This document shows positions 33,483 through 44,999 of a DNA stretch of 64,000 bases, piece by piece. Within the stretch, counting starts at the first letter, position 1, and every line of letters begins with the position of its first letter. The DNA is taken from contig JAVLRN010000002.1 in assembly GCA_032821775.1 (NCBI GenBank), positions 372,001 to 436,000 on the forward strand, read 5' to 3'. A program made the translations under genes and the position numbers. This DNA is from Sanguinoderma infundibulare (lineage: Eukaryota > Basidiomycota > Agaricomycetes > Polyporales > Polyporaceae). Under the pieces are notes generated by a model. That model was not told where the DNA came from. It made no database searches and saw only the letters and a program-made list of their open reading frames with translations.

Positions 33483-34643
33483 CTATCTTACAATTGTAAT
33501 GATTTTAGTGGAATGGTCTGCCCCGGCAGCCGGGGCCTTTCCCTTACCCTTGGTTTTCCTGGTGGAGTTGGCCAGCACCTTGAAGTGGTTGACCATGTGG
33601 TGGGCACCACCGCAGGTGGCACAGCGGGCACCAGCCATGGAGACCGCCCCGGAGAAAGGGGTGGGGTCCTGGAAGAGCTGGGTGAGGCGGGGAGAGGCCG
33701 GTGAAGGCCCATCCCCAGGGTGAGCATTGTGCGGGGAGTGCATCGAGCCGGAGATTCCGACGGAGGACACACTCTGCATAGGCGAAGGGGGAGAAGGAGG
33801 GCAAGTGAAAGGGGGGGACTCACAGATGATGCAGGGTTCAGGGGTGGGGCGGGGTGGGGCAGCCGCAGCCCACTTCCCCATGCCGCCAGTGCGGAGGTAG
33901 TCGATGTAGTCGTTATCGGGGTTGTTTAGAGCTTGGAGAACACAGGTGCGGAATGTGCATGCGAGCTGCATGGCAGATTCAAAGATGTGAGTATGTGCCC
34001 ATGAAATGGCAAGGAGAACATGAACAGGGACCGCAAGGTAGCGCACAAGCGCAGCTGTGTCCAAGCGGTTGAGAGAAGAGAATTGAGGACATTCAAACAG
34101 GAAAGTGGCGACAGCCTCAACGAGGAGAGAGCAGTCGTGTGGGGAAAGGGATGCAAGGGCCCCCAGTAGGGGTTCGGGAATAGAAAGGGAGGCGGAAGAG
34201 TCGGGGAGGACATGCTGGGAGAGCGCAGAAGCCATAAGTAAGTAGGCGGTGTGGCAAGCGGAAGGCTCAGCGGTAGCGAAATTGTCTATATCAAAGACAC
34301 GGTTAATATCGGAAAGGACAGAAAAGTGCTCGAGCCGGGAGAGATCGGAAGTGGAAGGATACTGCTGAGAGAGCGCGTTGAGCGCATGTTCGAGACAGAC
34401 AAGACGGATGGTCTTGTTGTCGAAAGCGAAAAAGGGAATGTCGGTGATATTGAAGTCAGGGTCGTCGGTGTGGGGGGACCAATCATTAGAATAATTGTCG
34501 GATAGGCGGTGGCAATACCGCGAAAGGGGCGGTAAGGCAGAGAGGTCGCGGGAGGGTGGGGGCACGGACACGGGCGGGAAAGGGTCCGGGGGGGAGGGGA
34601 CACCCGTGGTGGAGGGAATGGGTGCAGCGTGGCTAGACTGCAT
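33483..34643 (-). pseudogene. LINE ORF1, 5' part
   Basis: A 386-codon open frame starting at 34643, 14 bp inside the 5' end of the element. It has Pro/Ser-rich ends, a helical middle (VCLEHALNALSQQYPSTSDL) and CATCGGAHHMVNH, a CCHC-like knuckle near its end. The last codons fall in the inserted element, whose first bases supply the stop. No homologue is named; the position identifies it as ORF1. Confidence 0.7.
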
Positions 34644-34656
34644 GCCGGACGAGGAG

Positions 34657-34672
34657 GGCCGTCGCGCACCTC
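34657..34672. repeat. LINE target-site duplication, right copy
   Basis: GGCCGTCGCGCACCTC, identical to 16276-16291. Confidence 0.9.
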
Positions 34673-35080
34673 AACGAGAATATGAGAGACTTACGACCGG
34701 AGGCCATCATCGTGTATCTTTGTCATCGGTGCCGGTGCCGGCTTCGTGCAACATTCCCGAGCCTTGTTGCCGGCTTCGTGAGATTGATGCGATGGTGTCC
34801 ACGCGGGTTTGGCGTGAAGCGAAGGGGGCCACTTGACGGCGTTGTGTATTGAATGGCGCGCAAGGGATGGAGATCTAAACGAAAGCGAGTGAGTATGCTC
34901 AGCGCGATACGGCGGACTCTGGGTTACATGCGGGTCAATATAGGGTGGAATGGGGTGGATGAAAGTTGCATGCATTGAGGGAAGACAATCCACAAACATA
35001 TACACACATACGTAGCACTCATACCGACCCTACATCCCCTGTAGATGCCCATACAGCCCCAGCCATGGTCCGAGCCTACC
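34673..35080. other. Right flank of the LINE insertion, unassigned
   Basis: No gene is recognised. TGCCGGCTTCGTG occurs twice in tandem near 34735-34770. Before the insertion this stretch joined 16091-16275. Confidence 0.35.
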
Positions 35081-35560
35081 CCCGCATCCAGTATTTCAAT
35101 TCCTTTGCGATGGCGGCTGAAGGACGGTTCCGGGAAAAGGCGAGAGAGAGCCCAACACACCGAAATCGATGTGTAGACCAGAGACGGGCCCATCATGGCC
35201 GCATTCCCAGCCTGAAGGTGCCTCCGCGACAGAATGCGCCGTTTGCAGCGGTCGAGCAGCAGCGAAAACGAGGATGGACAGATGAGAAAGCGGGCGTGGA
35301 CGGCAGCGAGAGACTGAGCGAGAGGGTGGACGAGCCGCTGCCAGACGCGTCGGATAGGCGAGCCGCGAGCGATGATTGATTCGCAAAAGCAACATGAGTG
35401 TCACTTGGCCGGTCTCCTTGTCGGTCTTGCTGCTGCTCGCAATCATGTAGTTGACCGTGCCGGACATGAACAGCTCGGAATGCCATGCACATTCGAAGTT
35501 TCTATGGGTATGGTCGTGGCATGAGCACAGCATCCGCAACTCACTCAGTGGCTTTCGTCG
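35081..35560 (-). pseudogene. CFEM-B cysteine-exon remnant, unit 1
   Basis: The minus strand at about 35505-35400 matches exon 2 of intact CFEM-B (NFDCACHSEQFMPGAVNCM). Three of its cysteines are changed, giving AW, NY and SS in place of AC, NC and SC, so the CFEM fold cannot form. The flanking part 35081-35390 aligns closely with 42377-42700. Confidence 0.75.
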
Positions 35561-35689
35561 ACGAACCTGATTATGTCCGAATCATTATGTGTCAAAGCGT
35601 TTCGAGGCTAGTATAGCAATCAGATAGACCAGGGATATGAATGTTTGTCGGAGGAAGGAACAAATCCATGGAGGGCGAAGACATCAAGT

Positions 35690-36944
35690 TTGGATTCGAA
35701 ACACTGCACCTGGTCCTGCAGCAGCCTCTCGATCGCGTCAATCGACGCGCACGGCCGGCCGAGTGCGGGGCGGAACTTGCCAAACCACGTTCTCCGCTCT
35801 GTGCAACCATTCACTATCACTCATTGGCACGGCGGGAGTGGAGGGGAAAGAGAGCGCGACGCACCAATTATGGTCGATGAAATACCGTGCACGTCTCTAA
35901 ACCGTGGATATCCTCGACGGATCCTGAGGTGCTCCAGCGATATTTTGACTGCAACCGGCGCGAAGTTCGCAGACAAGCCTGACATTATCCCGCCATCAGT
36001 TCAATGTAGCTTCCAGACAATGGAAATGCTCACGGAATAGAACCTATGAAGGGCAGTTCCCCAAAGCGTCTGCCCCGTCTGCCCCCGTCGTCCGTCCGTC
36101 CACCTCTCGACATTCGGCGCTGACCACTGACAGCGACTGCTACCCGTTCTCATTCTTTGAGAATGTGCATCTGTGTTAGGTCTGAGGCGTGAGGAGAGGT
36201 GGCGGGCGTGGAGTGTGATCCACGAGGAGCCGCCGGCGGCGATGCGCGCAGCGAGGTCGGGTGTGAAGGCAGTATGAGGTGGATCTTGGTCCAGATTGGG
36301 ACAGGAGGGAGTGCGAGAGGGGGGACACTGCGCGGAGGTTAGCCAAGTGCTGAAAAGCCAGGGCATTCAACCAGCATCGCGAAGCGAACGAAGCGAGCCC
36401 GATGACACCCACAGTGACAATAGACTATATGGGCTGGACCGCTGACTGGGGGGTGCATTCAGCGGAACGTATACCCGCAAAGACCAATAAGGTGAGGCTA
36501 TATGTGCAGCTATGACTCCATACATGCAACGACACCCGGTCGACAGATGTCTCCTTAAGGCAGTAGATGTATAAGCAAGTCAAAATGAAACATGCTTATT
36601 CTACTGTGCACGAAGCTCGACAAAGAAACGAGAATCGCAGACGAGCATGGATGAACGTACCCTCGAAGAGTGGTCAATCCCTCTTCGCGAGAAAATATCC
36701 GCCTTGCCTTGCGACGTTCTGCAGACGTCCAACGGTCAAGTCTACCGATCTTCGAAGCCACGATCAGCATCCTCTCCCTCTCAACGAAGATGCATCCACG
36801 CACCTATACGTCTGCCTTAACAACCATTATCCACCCCGCGCGCACGACAAGCTCTGGGTCGTTCCCACAGAGTCCCACCACTACAGGCCGGCGGACGAGG
36901 ATCGAGGAGAGCTTGCTCTGTCGAAGCTGGTCGAAGGAGGCCAT
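35690..36944 (-). pseudogene. DUS1 pseudogene, unit 1 (inverted)
   Basis: Pieces of dihydrouridine synthase are readable on the minus strand. The start (ATG 36944) has a short deletion, followed by VVVGLCGNDPELVVRA at about 36890-36840. An SSWITLHARH block lies at about 36235-36200 and the C-terminal SIDAIERLLQDQVQ block at about 35750-35710. Stops and frameshifts lie between them, and the catalytic NLGCP exon is not intact. Orientation is opposite to the functional gene at 52268. Confidence 0.75.
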
Positions 36945-37189
36945 GTTCGTCGTCGATGTCCTGAAGATGGTCGCATGCAGCGTCGAGCGCCGAGATCGGA
37001 TTTCGTCGGTTCTGAGAATGCCATGCCTTGACAAGTCCTTGACTTCCACCCACTCGCACTCTACGTCGACATCGTTTGGACAGATTCCTTGACTCGCCTG
37101 CTTTCGCCTCTTGTCCGGCGGTGTAATGACGGCGCGTATCGGATTGCACATTTTGGCAGTCCAGAAACGCCAGTCATGGTGTACGTAAA

Positions 37190-38041
37190 CTACTTTTTCT
37201 CCGCTCTCGCTGCCTCACTGACGATTCTCGGGCAGTTAATAATACACTTACAAGAATGGCTCTGATATGCACATAATGCTGGTGCTTCCAGTGTCTCGAC
37301 TTCGAGTATGGGCCTCATCGTGCTCCCTATGCCGCTCCGGCGTACCTCCAAACCGCGTCCTAGTTCCCGTCTGCCTCTGGGACAAGCCTTTCTTACGTCT
37401 TCGCCAGCTCGACAGGGGCGCATCTTCCGGCGCGAACATGTGTTCAGCCGCAAGTGCAACATCGTCTGCACACTCCGGGCTGGAGCCTGGATGGCTTGTC
37501 CATACGCGGTGAGTGCCAACTTCATCGTTCAGAAAGAAGGAACTTGGAGACTGGTAGCGAACAATTGTCTAGGGCTCGCGATTGCGTAGGATAGTATCCG
37601 ATCGAGGATCATCAACGTGAACTTCTGTGAGTGTTCGTCCTCAAGCGCGTACACGGCCGTTGCTAACGGCCCCGCAGTCCCACCGTCTTTGTGTCGCCAT
37701 CAAACTCGCAGTTCGACGCTCTTCGCCTCGCACCTCATCGCGTGCATCTAGACTTCGTGCCCAGGCCCGGCGGAGACCATGCCGAGCAGTTCTGCGCGCG
37801 CGCGTCGACGAGCCCCTTCCTCTCCTTCCCCTCGCCCACGCCCTCGGTGACGTTCTCGAACCCGTTCACGTCCCGTTCAGCCCGTGCGAACAGCTCGGTG
37901 ACCGTTCTGAGAGCGACCGCCGTGAGTAGCTCGGTGGGGAATGGCTCAGGGTCCTTGAGCGCGGCGCTGTGTTCGCGGAAGACGATCCTCGTTGGGGTGG
38001 TGGGTCTCGGTGGAATGTTGTTGGGCTTGCTGCTTGTGTGA
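37190..38041 (+). pseudogene. CFEM-A pseudogene, unit 2
   Basis: This aligns with the intact CFEM-A at 11049. The start codon is lost and the first exon is frameshifted. The first CFEM cysteine codon is CGC (Arg), and the second exon reads into a TAG right after LGLAIA (about 37588). The last exon keeps the Ser-rich linker and hydrophobic tail to a stop at 38041, but the middle cysteines are gone. Confidence 0.78.
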
Positions 38042-39105
38042 GCTGGAGCTTGAGATTTGGTCTTAAGTTGCGGTGATATGGGGAGGCGGTGGGGCTATCG
38101 GTGTGTCGGACTGGGATATTTTTCGACCTACTGTGCAGCGCTTACGCTCGTTCAGCTGTGAGGGGTCACCCTCTTCGTGGCCCCGATACCAGATGCCACT
38201 GCGTGTTTTTCCGGGGCACGCTGTGTATGTGACCGGTTTATGAACTGTCGATGCATTCCTTACCGCGTTGATCTTCCCTGCGATGTATGCCGAAGCGCGC
38301 GCATATACGTGAGTGCAATCGGCATTCGTTGCTTGCCCATCTCCGTATTCTGACCGCCATATTAGGTTTACGTCTCGTTCATCGATAGATTCGATGCACT
38401 TTGTGAGTGTTCAGCTCAGATGTGCCCGACTACGCGTCCTATTCTTACGACCTCCATGCTTCCCCACGACGCCTATGCACCGCCTTCAAGTTGACTCCCC
38501 TTTCGTCTACATGGGAAGCTTAAATCCGGGCGGACCAGATACATGCGTACACGGCTTTCACGGCTACGGTGCCCCCACACGTTTGATGTTAGCGAGGGCG
38601 AACACGCGAAGATAGATTGTGGCACGCAACAATCGTCCCGCAAGCACTGAGACGCGGTGAAGACTTCGATTGCTGACTGATCGTGTCCAATCCGCTAACA
38701 ACAAGTTCTCTCAGGGTACCGAATCGGAGGAGTGGCCTGCATCAACTCTCCTTTGGGTCTCGTCGTTGCAAGACGAGTACGCTTTGCTCCGATCGCAAGC
38801 CTAATCTCGCAACGGATCACAAACGTATTGCCTTGCACGGGTGTGTCAGTGTATCAGGATTTGATCTAAGTAATTTTGTTCTTGCGCGCATGTGGTTCGG
38901 TGCTAGTCAAACGCGCGCTTGTACCGTGTACCGTGTCTACTTGTAAACAACTGCCGGCATGAGCATTGCGGACTCTCATCGATCTCATCCACATACGCCC
39001 GCGTCGCCCCCCACCACATCTCGCCCACCTTGCTCTCCCCGCCCTACCCCTCGTCTACCGATCCTAACCCACCCGAGCTTTCCTGTCGTCTTCCTCGCAT
39101 CCGTC
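38042..39105. repeat. Non-coding spacer, unit 2
   Basis: Homologous to 11926-12990. No gene seen. It provides the upstream region of F-box/WD40 copy B. Confidence 0.7.
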
Positions 39106-41350
39106 ATGTCTCTCAAACTCCCCTGGGAAGTCATCGAGCGGGTCATCGAGCATACCGTCAACAGAGCTGCGTTGTGCAGTTTCGCCCTCACATGCAAGCA
39201 ACTCCATCCCCGCAGCATCATCGTCCTCTTCACGGATGTCGAGCTGGAAACACGGGACCAGTTCTGGCTCTTTTGCAACATCGTGAAAGCCAGACCAGAC
39301 CTCCGGCCTCTCGTGCGCTCTATAACGATACCTTCTGAGATCCTCGCTCTCTCTTTACTTGTCATCCTCCCCCAGATCTCCGTGCTGGCCCTTACGCCTT
39401 GGCGCTTACCTATGCCATTTCACCCTTGGACGTTCCTGGCCTCCAAGTGCTTCGGAGTCAACATTCGGACGCTGAGCATTGAGAACGCGGAATTTCCCTC
39501 GTCATCCGCTTTCTGCAGAGTGCTCTCGGCGTTCGCCAGTATACACCGCTTGGTTTGCTCTTTCGTGCGTATTACACAGAAGGACAACGATACAGGTTTG
39601 GATCGATTGAAGGAATGTCTCTCTCGACAGCTGAAATTGAGGACGGTAGAAGTGAGTGCCATTAATTCTCAGCACGTTTGCTAGCCTTTAATGCATGGTG
39701 TATTGAAAATCGAAGGTTAACGGCTGGGGAACGAATCGGCTGGTCGTACTGCTATCTGAAGTGGCTCGGTCTACTGTTACCGAGCTCAGCTTCACTGTCA
39801 GAAGCGAAGGCCGTGCGTGTTGCTAGTTGAGTCTGTCGTCACAATGATATTGTCATTGACATTCCACTTCGTAGACATTGCCGCCATCTTGCAATGGACA
39901 AACCTGCGCTCCCTAATGCTGAAGGTGCCGGTTGATACTGAAGCAATCCAGCGGACCAGAGAGATCCTAAAGCCCCTCAAACAGGCTCGGAGCTCGATCG
40001 CCGTCGCAGTGGACTTACACCTAGACGACATTGCGACGGCATACCATGCCCTATCCTCAGATCCTACGTTGTGGCCTGAGCTGGAGCAGATCCTCCTCAG
40101 TCTTCCCGGGTCAAACCTGACCTTTTCACGACCATGGCCTTTCAACGTTCGCAAGGATCACTCATGGCCACAACTTCTCGAAAGATGCTTTCCACGGTTG
40201 CGCGAACGTCAACCGGATGCATTCACATTCCAATGGTGTACGTAGCACATAGCCCAATCAGTCATTGTGAATGTTGACCGGCTGCTTAGCGCGTAAACCG
40301 GGCCACGACGACGTCGTCCACGCCCTCATCGTTTCTGCGGACGGTCGCTGGGTAGCGACCGGGTCACAGGACTCCACCATCATTCTGTGGGACGCAAACG
40401 ACGCATCCATCATCCACGAATGGATTGCTCACTCCGCCTACGTCCAGGATCTCGCATTCTCGCCTGACAGCCGGTACCTTGCATCCGCAGGTGGTCACAG
40501 TGGTGAGGTCGCCATCTGGGACCTCACTTTGTCTTCGAGTCCACCACATCGAATCGCGACGCTCGAAATAGGCTCGTACGTCCTCAAGTGCGCGTGGTCT
40601 CGCGATGGAGCCTTGATCATGTCCAGGGATCGTGATACCCGCATTCGATTCTGGGACGCGCGCACTTTTCAGGAGCACAACCTTCATACACCACAGATCG
40701 ACAAGCCAAAATTTGTCTGCATTTCCCCGGATTTTCGATGGCTTACGATTGGTGATGGCCCTAACGAGAAACCTCGCTTTCGTCTCTGGGACGTTACCGC
40801 GACCCGTGAGGTGAAGACATCCGTTCCCGCCGGTGTCCGCCCGACGAGGGCCGAATTTGACCCCACCAGCACACTCCTCGCCCTCGCCACTGACGCACCC
40901 TCAGATCCCTCTCGTTGCAAAGCCACTGTTGCAGTAGCAGTAACCGTCTGGGATGTGGACACGGGAGATGAGCTCTGTGTCCTTCGGTGGCATGAGTTTC
41001 ATGTAGCGCAGCTGGCCTTCTCACCAGACAGTCGGTTGCTCCTGTCAATGTCGTGGGACAACACGGTGGTCTGGGACGTGCGCACGGGGACAATGTTGGT
41101 CTCGCTGGAGGAACAGAGCGAGCATTTCTTCTCGGGGTGCTTCTCTCCGTGCGGCAAGTACGTTGCATCGGAGTCGGACACTGTGAAGCTGTGGAGGATC
41201 AGTGATGGACGGTGCGTGGCGACCTTCCGCGAGCATACTCTTTTGGTCCGGCCTGTCGCGTTCTCTCCGGATGGACAGATGTTGTGGTCTGGGTCAGAAG
41301 ATGGGACTGTGTTTGGTCGCAATGTACGCGATTTCATTGATCCGGAATGA
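39106..41350 (+). CDS. F-box/WD40 protein, copy B
   Basis: Four exons (39106-39651, 39716-39812, 39875-40237, 40290-41350) give 688 residues with the same intron positions as copy A. The F-box (LPWEVIERVIEHTVNRAAL) is at residues about 4-45, a Leu-rich middle follows, and the WD40 propeller begins at about residue 336. The C-terminus ends FIDPE, about eight residues shorter than copy A, because of an earlier TGA. All splice sites and the frame are intact, so the gene is probably expressed. Substitutions relative to copy A are spread over all domains. The role is inferred as SCF adaptor with unknown target. Confidence 0.86.
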
Positions 41351-41612
41351 GCTTGCAAGTTGTAGGATACGCAGACTTACACTGTTGCCAGTTGTTCCGT
41401 TACTTCCGTTCGTGTCTTTCGACTTGTTTACCAAATTTCCGTCTTTCGAGATTGTACTACCAACCTGTACCATACTACGGTGAAGGAGCACGTTGAATGT
41501 ACCGACCCACGGACATCCTGTACGTAGATACAAATACCGCCGGACCGCACTCGATGTTCATACCAACTCACTCCAGTCATCCCAACAGGACGCCACAAAC
41601 AATACCGACCCT

Positions 41613-42370
41613 TCATGACGAGACCGCCACGCCCGCGACAGCCAACACCACCCCCAGAGCGACCGTACGCCAAGATATTGCCCGCCGCGCGCTGGCCCCT
41701 TCCCGCTCCCGCTCCAGCTAGTCGGCGTGCTCATCGCCACGCTTGTCGCGCCACTTCCAGAACTACTCCCAGTCGACTGCGACGTCGCTAACACTGTGCA
41801 CGGAAACCAACCCCATCAGTTCAGTGTCTATCCTCACCACGAAGTTGAACAAGTACGTACCAGCACTGATCGTAAAGGACGGTGGAGCACTTGCCGTCGC
41901 CGTCGGCGTCACCGATGTGAATGCCTGTGACGACGCGGCCGAGGAAGACGGGAAGCCTGAGCCGGACACCTAAGGCCGACATCAAGGAGGCGCTACTCGA
42001 GATCAGTGGGACACCCAGCATTGCGTCAGATGTGGCTTCGAAGGAGCAAAGACAGAGTATCAATGATGAGAAGAAACGCAAAGGAACTTGCAGAAGTGCG
42101 AAAGTCGGACGTACCGGAGCTAATGGAAGCACCAGTCCCAGACGAGAAGCTCGTGGGGAGGGAGACGGTCGTGTCTGTATGCGCGAAATTAGCATGGTTC
42201 GACGAGACAATTCACACATAGTACGGAGAGCTTCGGAGGCACGATATGTACGCACCGCCGACTTCTTTACACGCGGTCATGAGCGTCACCTGGCCGATCT
42301 CCCTGTCGGTCGTGCTGCAGCTCCAAATCATGCAGTCAACCGCGCCGGGCGTGAACTGCTCGGATTGACA
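41613..42370 (-). pseudogene. CFEM-B pseudogene, unit 2 (3' exons and cysteine exon)
   Basis: The minus strand carries the C-terminal exon (Ser/Gly-rich, then a hydrophobic end with stop at 41615-41613), partial Ser-rich exons, and at 42370-42283 a version of the CFEM cysteine exon. The signal-peptide exon is not present. Compared with the intact copy at 49374-51483 it has frame breaks. Confidence 0.7.
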
Positions 42371-42850
42371 TCCAATATTTCAATTCCTTTGCGATGGCGA
42401 TGAGGGGAAGGCTCCCGGAAAGGGGGGGAGAGAGCGCAATGCACCGAAATCGCTGCGCAAACAGGAGACGGGCCCATTATAACAACATTCCCGGCCTGAA
42501 GGTGTCTTCGCGCCAGCATGCTCCGTTTGCAGCGGTTGGGCGGCAGCGAAACCGAGGACGGGCCGGCGAGAAAGCGGGCGTGGGCGTGGGCGGCAGCGAG
42601 AGACTGAGCGAAAGAGTGGACGAACAGCTGCCAGACGCGTCGGACAGGCGAGCCGCGTGCAACCAACGATTCGCAGCCGATGGAGGACGAGTAAGCGACA
42701 TGAACGTCACCTGCCCGGTCTCCTTGTCGGTTGTGTTGCAGCTCGCGATCATGCAGTCGACCGCGTCGGGCATGACCTGCTCGGAATGACATGCACAGTC
42801 GAAGTTTCTGTCGATATGATTGTGGAATGAGTCCAGTGTCTGCAACTCGC
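42371..42850 (-). pseudogene. Second CFEM-B cysteine-exon copy, unit 2
   Basis: At 42845-42700 the minus strand reads DRNFDCACHSEQVMPDAVDC followed by MIASCNTTDKETGQV, so the cysteines are kept. It is a second copy of the same exon within one unit, joined to the first at about 42375. The preceding 42377-42700 has no coding counterpart in the intact gene and matches 35081-35390. Confidence 0.68.
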
Positions 42851-42989
42851 GCAGCGACTTCCGTTGACAAACCTGATCGTGTCCGAGTCATGATATCTTT
42901 CGAAGCGTTTCGAGGCAAGTATAGGAACGCGATAGACCGGGGATATGGATGTTTGTCAGAGGAGGGTACGAATCCGCGGAGGGCGAAAA

Positions 42990-44381
42990 CGACAAGCTTG
43001 GATTCGAAGCGTCAAGCAGGCGGCCATCGCTTCACCTTGCCCCACAGCAGCCTCTCGATCGCGTCAATCGATTCGCACCGGCCGAGTCCCTGCAACCATA
43101 CACAGTCACTCATTGGCATGGCAGGAAGTAGGGGGGAGGAGAGGGCGATGAACAATTGATGGTCGATGAAACGCCGCGCACGCTTCTGAACCCTCGACGG
43201 ATCCCGAGGTGCTCCAGCGAAATTTTGACCGCATCCGGCGCGACGTTCGCAAATAAGCCTGACGATATATCCACCATCAATTGAATGTAACCCCGACACA
43301 ATGTGCCTGCTCGCTGAATAGAACCTACCAAGGGACCTTCCCCAAATGCGTCTCCCCGACCACCACCCGATCTGCGCCCGTCGTCCATATACATCTGCCC
43401 ACGTCCTGACATTCGTTGCTGATCAGAGACACCTACCTCCATCCGTTATTCTCCGAGAACGCGCATCTGTTCGAGGGTTGTGGCATAAGGAGACATGCCG
43501 GGCGCGGGGTGTGATCCAGGACGCGCGTTGAGGCCGGGGAAGAGGGCGGAAGTATTGGCGGAACCGGATCCTGGTGGAGAAGGGGATCGGGATGGAGGAA
43601 GAGACCGCTGCAGACACTGCGCGAAGGTAAAAGCCGAGTGCTGGGGGAGTGACTTCGAGCCCTTGCACCGAACGATCGTTGCCGCACAAAAGAAGCGAGC
43701 AAAATAGCACGATTATCGACAGCAGACTGTGTGCGCTGGACCTGCGCTGGACCACTGACTGGGCGAGCGCTCGGCGGAATATATGCGCGTGAAAATGAGC
43801 ATGAACGATGTTGACAAGGTATATGTACAGGTGGGCCTGCATATACTTATGCAACGACGTACGTCAGATCAAAGATGTACAAGCAAGGACAGGTGTTTAT
43901 TGTGTGGTGCACGGAGCCCCGGCATGAAACAGACTACATATCAAACAGGATGGATTAACGTACTGATGCCCTCGACGAACGGCCAATCCTTGTTCTCGAC
44001 CACGTATCCGTATCTGCCATAATGACCTTCCCGTGCGACATCCTGCGCACATCTATGGTCTGCCGATCTTCGAAAGCACAGTCAGCATCACTCCCACTAA
44101 ACGCAGACGGATACACGCACCTATAGCGTCCCCCTTGTTACCCACCGTGCCATCCTGTACGCAAGACAAGCTCCGGGTTGTCCCCGCAGAGTTGCACCAG
44201 TACGGGATCCGGGATGGGTCTTGCAGGCCGGGCGCGTGGAAGTAGAGGTATTCTTGGTCGTTGAGAAGCCGTTCGGGAAGGACCATTCAAGAGTAGACCA
44301 GGGACGCTGGGGGACAAGGCTTTGAAAGAGCAGTCGCCCTGCGATGTGAGGCAAGGAAAGACTGCCGCTGAGGGAGACCAT
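42990..44381 (-). pseudogene. DUS1 pseudogene, unit 2 (inverted)
   Basis: The minus strand starts near ATG 44381. It keeps LPERLLNDQEYLYFH (about 44285-44240), a garbled GNDPE region, a mid block with ITPRARH at about 43510-43480 (intact: ITLHARH), and CESIDAIERLLWGKVKRW near 43090-43010. Frameshifts and loss of the catalytic exon make it a pseudogene. It has the same orientation and arrangement as the unit 1 remnant. Confidence 0.75.
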
Positions 44382-44999
44382 GTTCACGTCAATGCACGTG
44401 GTCGAACAGATTTGCCGGCTCGGAGATTGCCGCGTCGCTGGGCGTTCCCACAACGAACAAGTCGACTCCGATGACGGTGACTGCTAGTTGGGCACCATAA
44501 CATCCCTAAAGTCATTCCTTTACTCGTCCAGTATCGCCTCTCTTCCAGGCACATAATACCAGCGTGTATCTCTGCTCAGCAGGGCCGGAGCGCAGACTTT
44601 GGCCCGTCCTAAAACCCCCGACGGCCAGTCTTGGTGTAAGTAAACTGTGTTTTCTCCGCTCTCGATGCCTCGCTGACCCTCGGGTCGTCAGTGATATATT
44701 TACAAGATGCGACTAGTGCTGGCGCATTCAGAGTCTTGAATTACACGACTGGTCCTCCACACCGTCCTACTCGTCATTGTAGGCAAATACGTAAGCACGC
44801 TCTAGAACTCCAATCGTCAACATAACCTCGCAGCCTCACAGAAGGCTAGGACAACTCCGACTCACGGTCATCAGGTTGGAGAACGCAGCGACCGGCCAAG
44901 AAACCCGTCCGCGAGGGACGCCAGCTGAGCCTCGAAAGCTCCAGCTCCTCAGGATGTCTCGCACACTCCCAGTAAGACGGTTTCCCCAGCCTCCAGAGG

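Larger units (their letters stand above)
29438..33498. mobile_element. Non-coding inverted-repeat element, about 4.06 kb, inside LINE ORF1
   Basis: Left end 29438-29488 and right end 33453-33498 are inverted repeats. Their best block is AGCCGGA(A/G)GGGATAAAATG followed by CATAATTGCTGT. Both outer ends begin TACA(C/A)...TGTA. The interior is visibly richer in A/T than the rest of the window and has no open frame of a transposase. It splits LINE ORF1. A TA duplication is possible but not proven, and the superfamily is unassigned. Internal features are a 170-bp tandem array, a foldback and subterminal CCGG-rich motifs. Confidence 0.75.
16292..34656 (-). mobile_element. LINE retrotransposon carrying three nested elements
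   Basis: The element lies on the minus strand with its 5' end at 34656 and a 20-nt poly(A) tail (plus-strand T run 16292-16311). A 16-bp duplication flanks it. Coding parts in order are ORF1 (34643-33483, continued 29441-28110, with zinc knuckles), then ORF2 with an endonuclease (27927-26782), reverse transcriptase, RNase H and a C-terminal domain. ORF1 is interrupted by an inverted-repeat element (about 29438-33498) and ORF2 by a copia element (16676-23966). Without the insertions the LINE would be about 7 kb. Frameshifts, stops and a changed RT active-site residue indicate that it is dead. The RNase H argues for an I/Tad1-like group, and the clade is not assigned. Confidence 0.88.
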
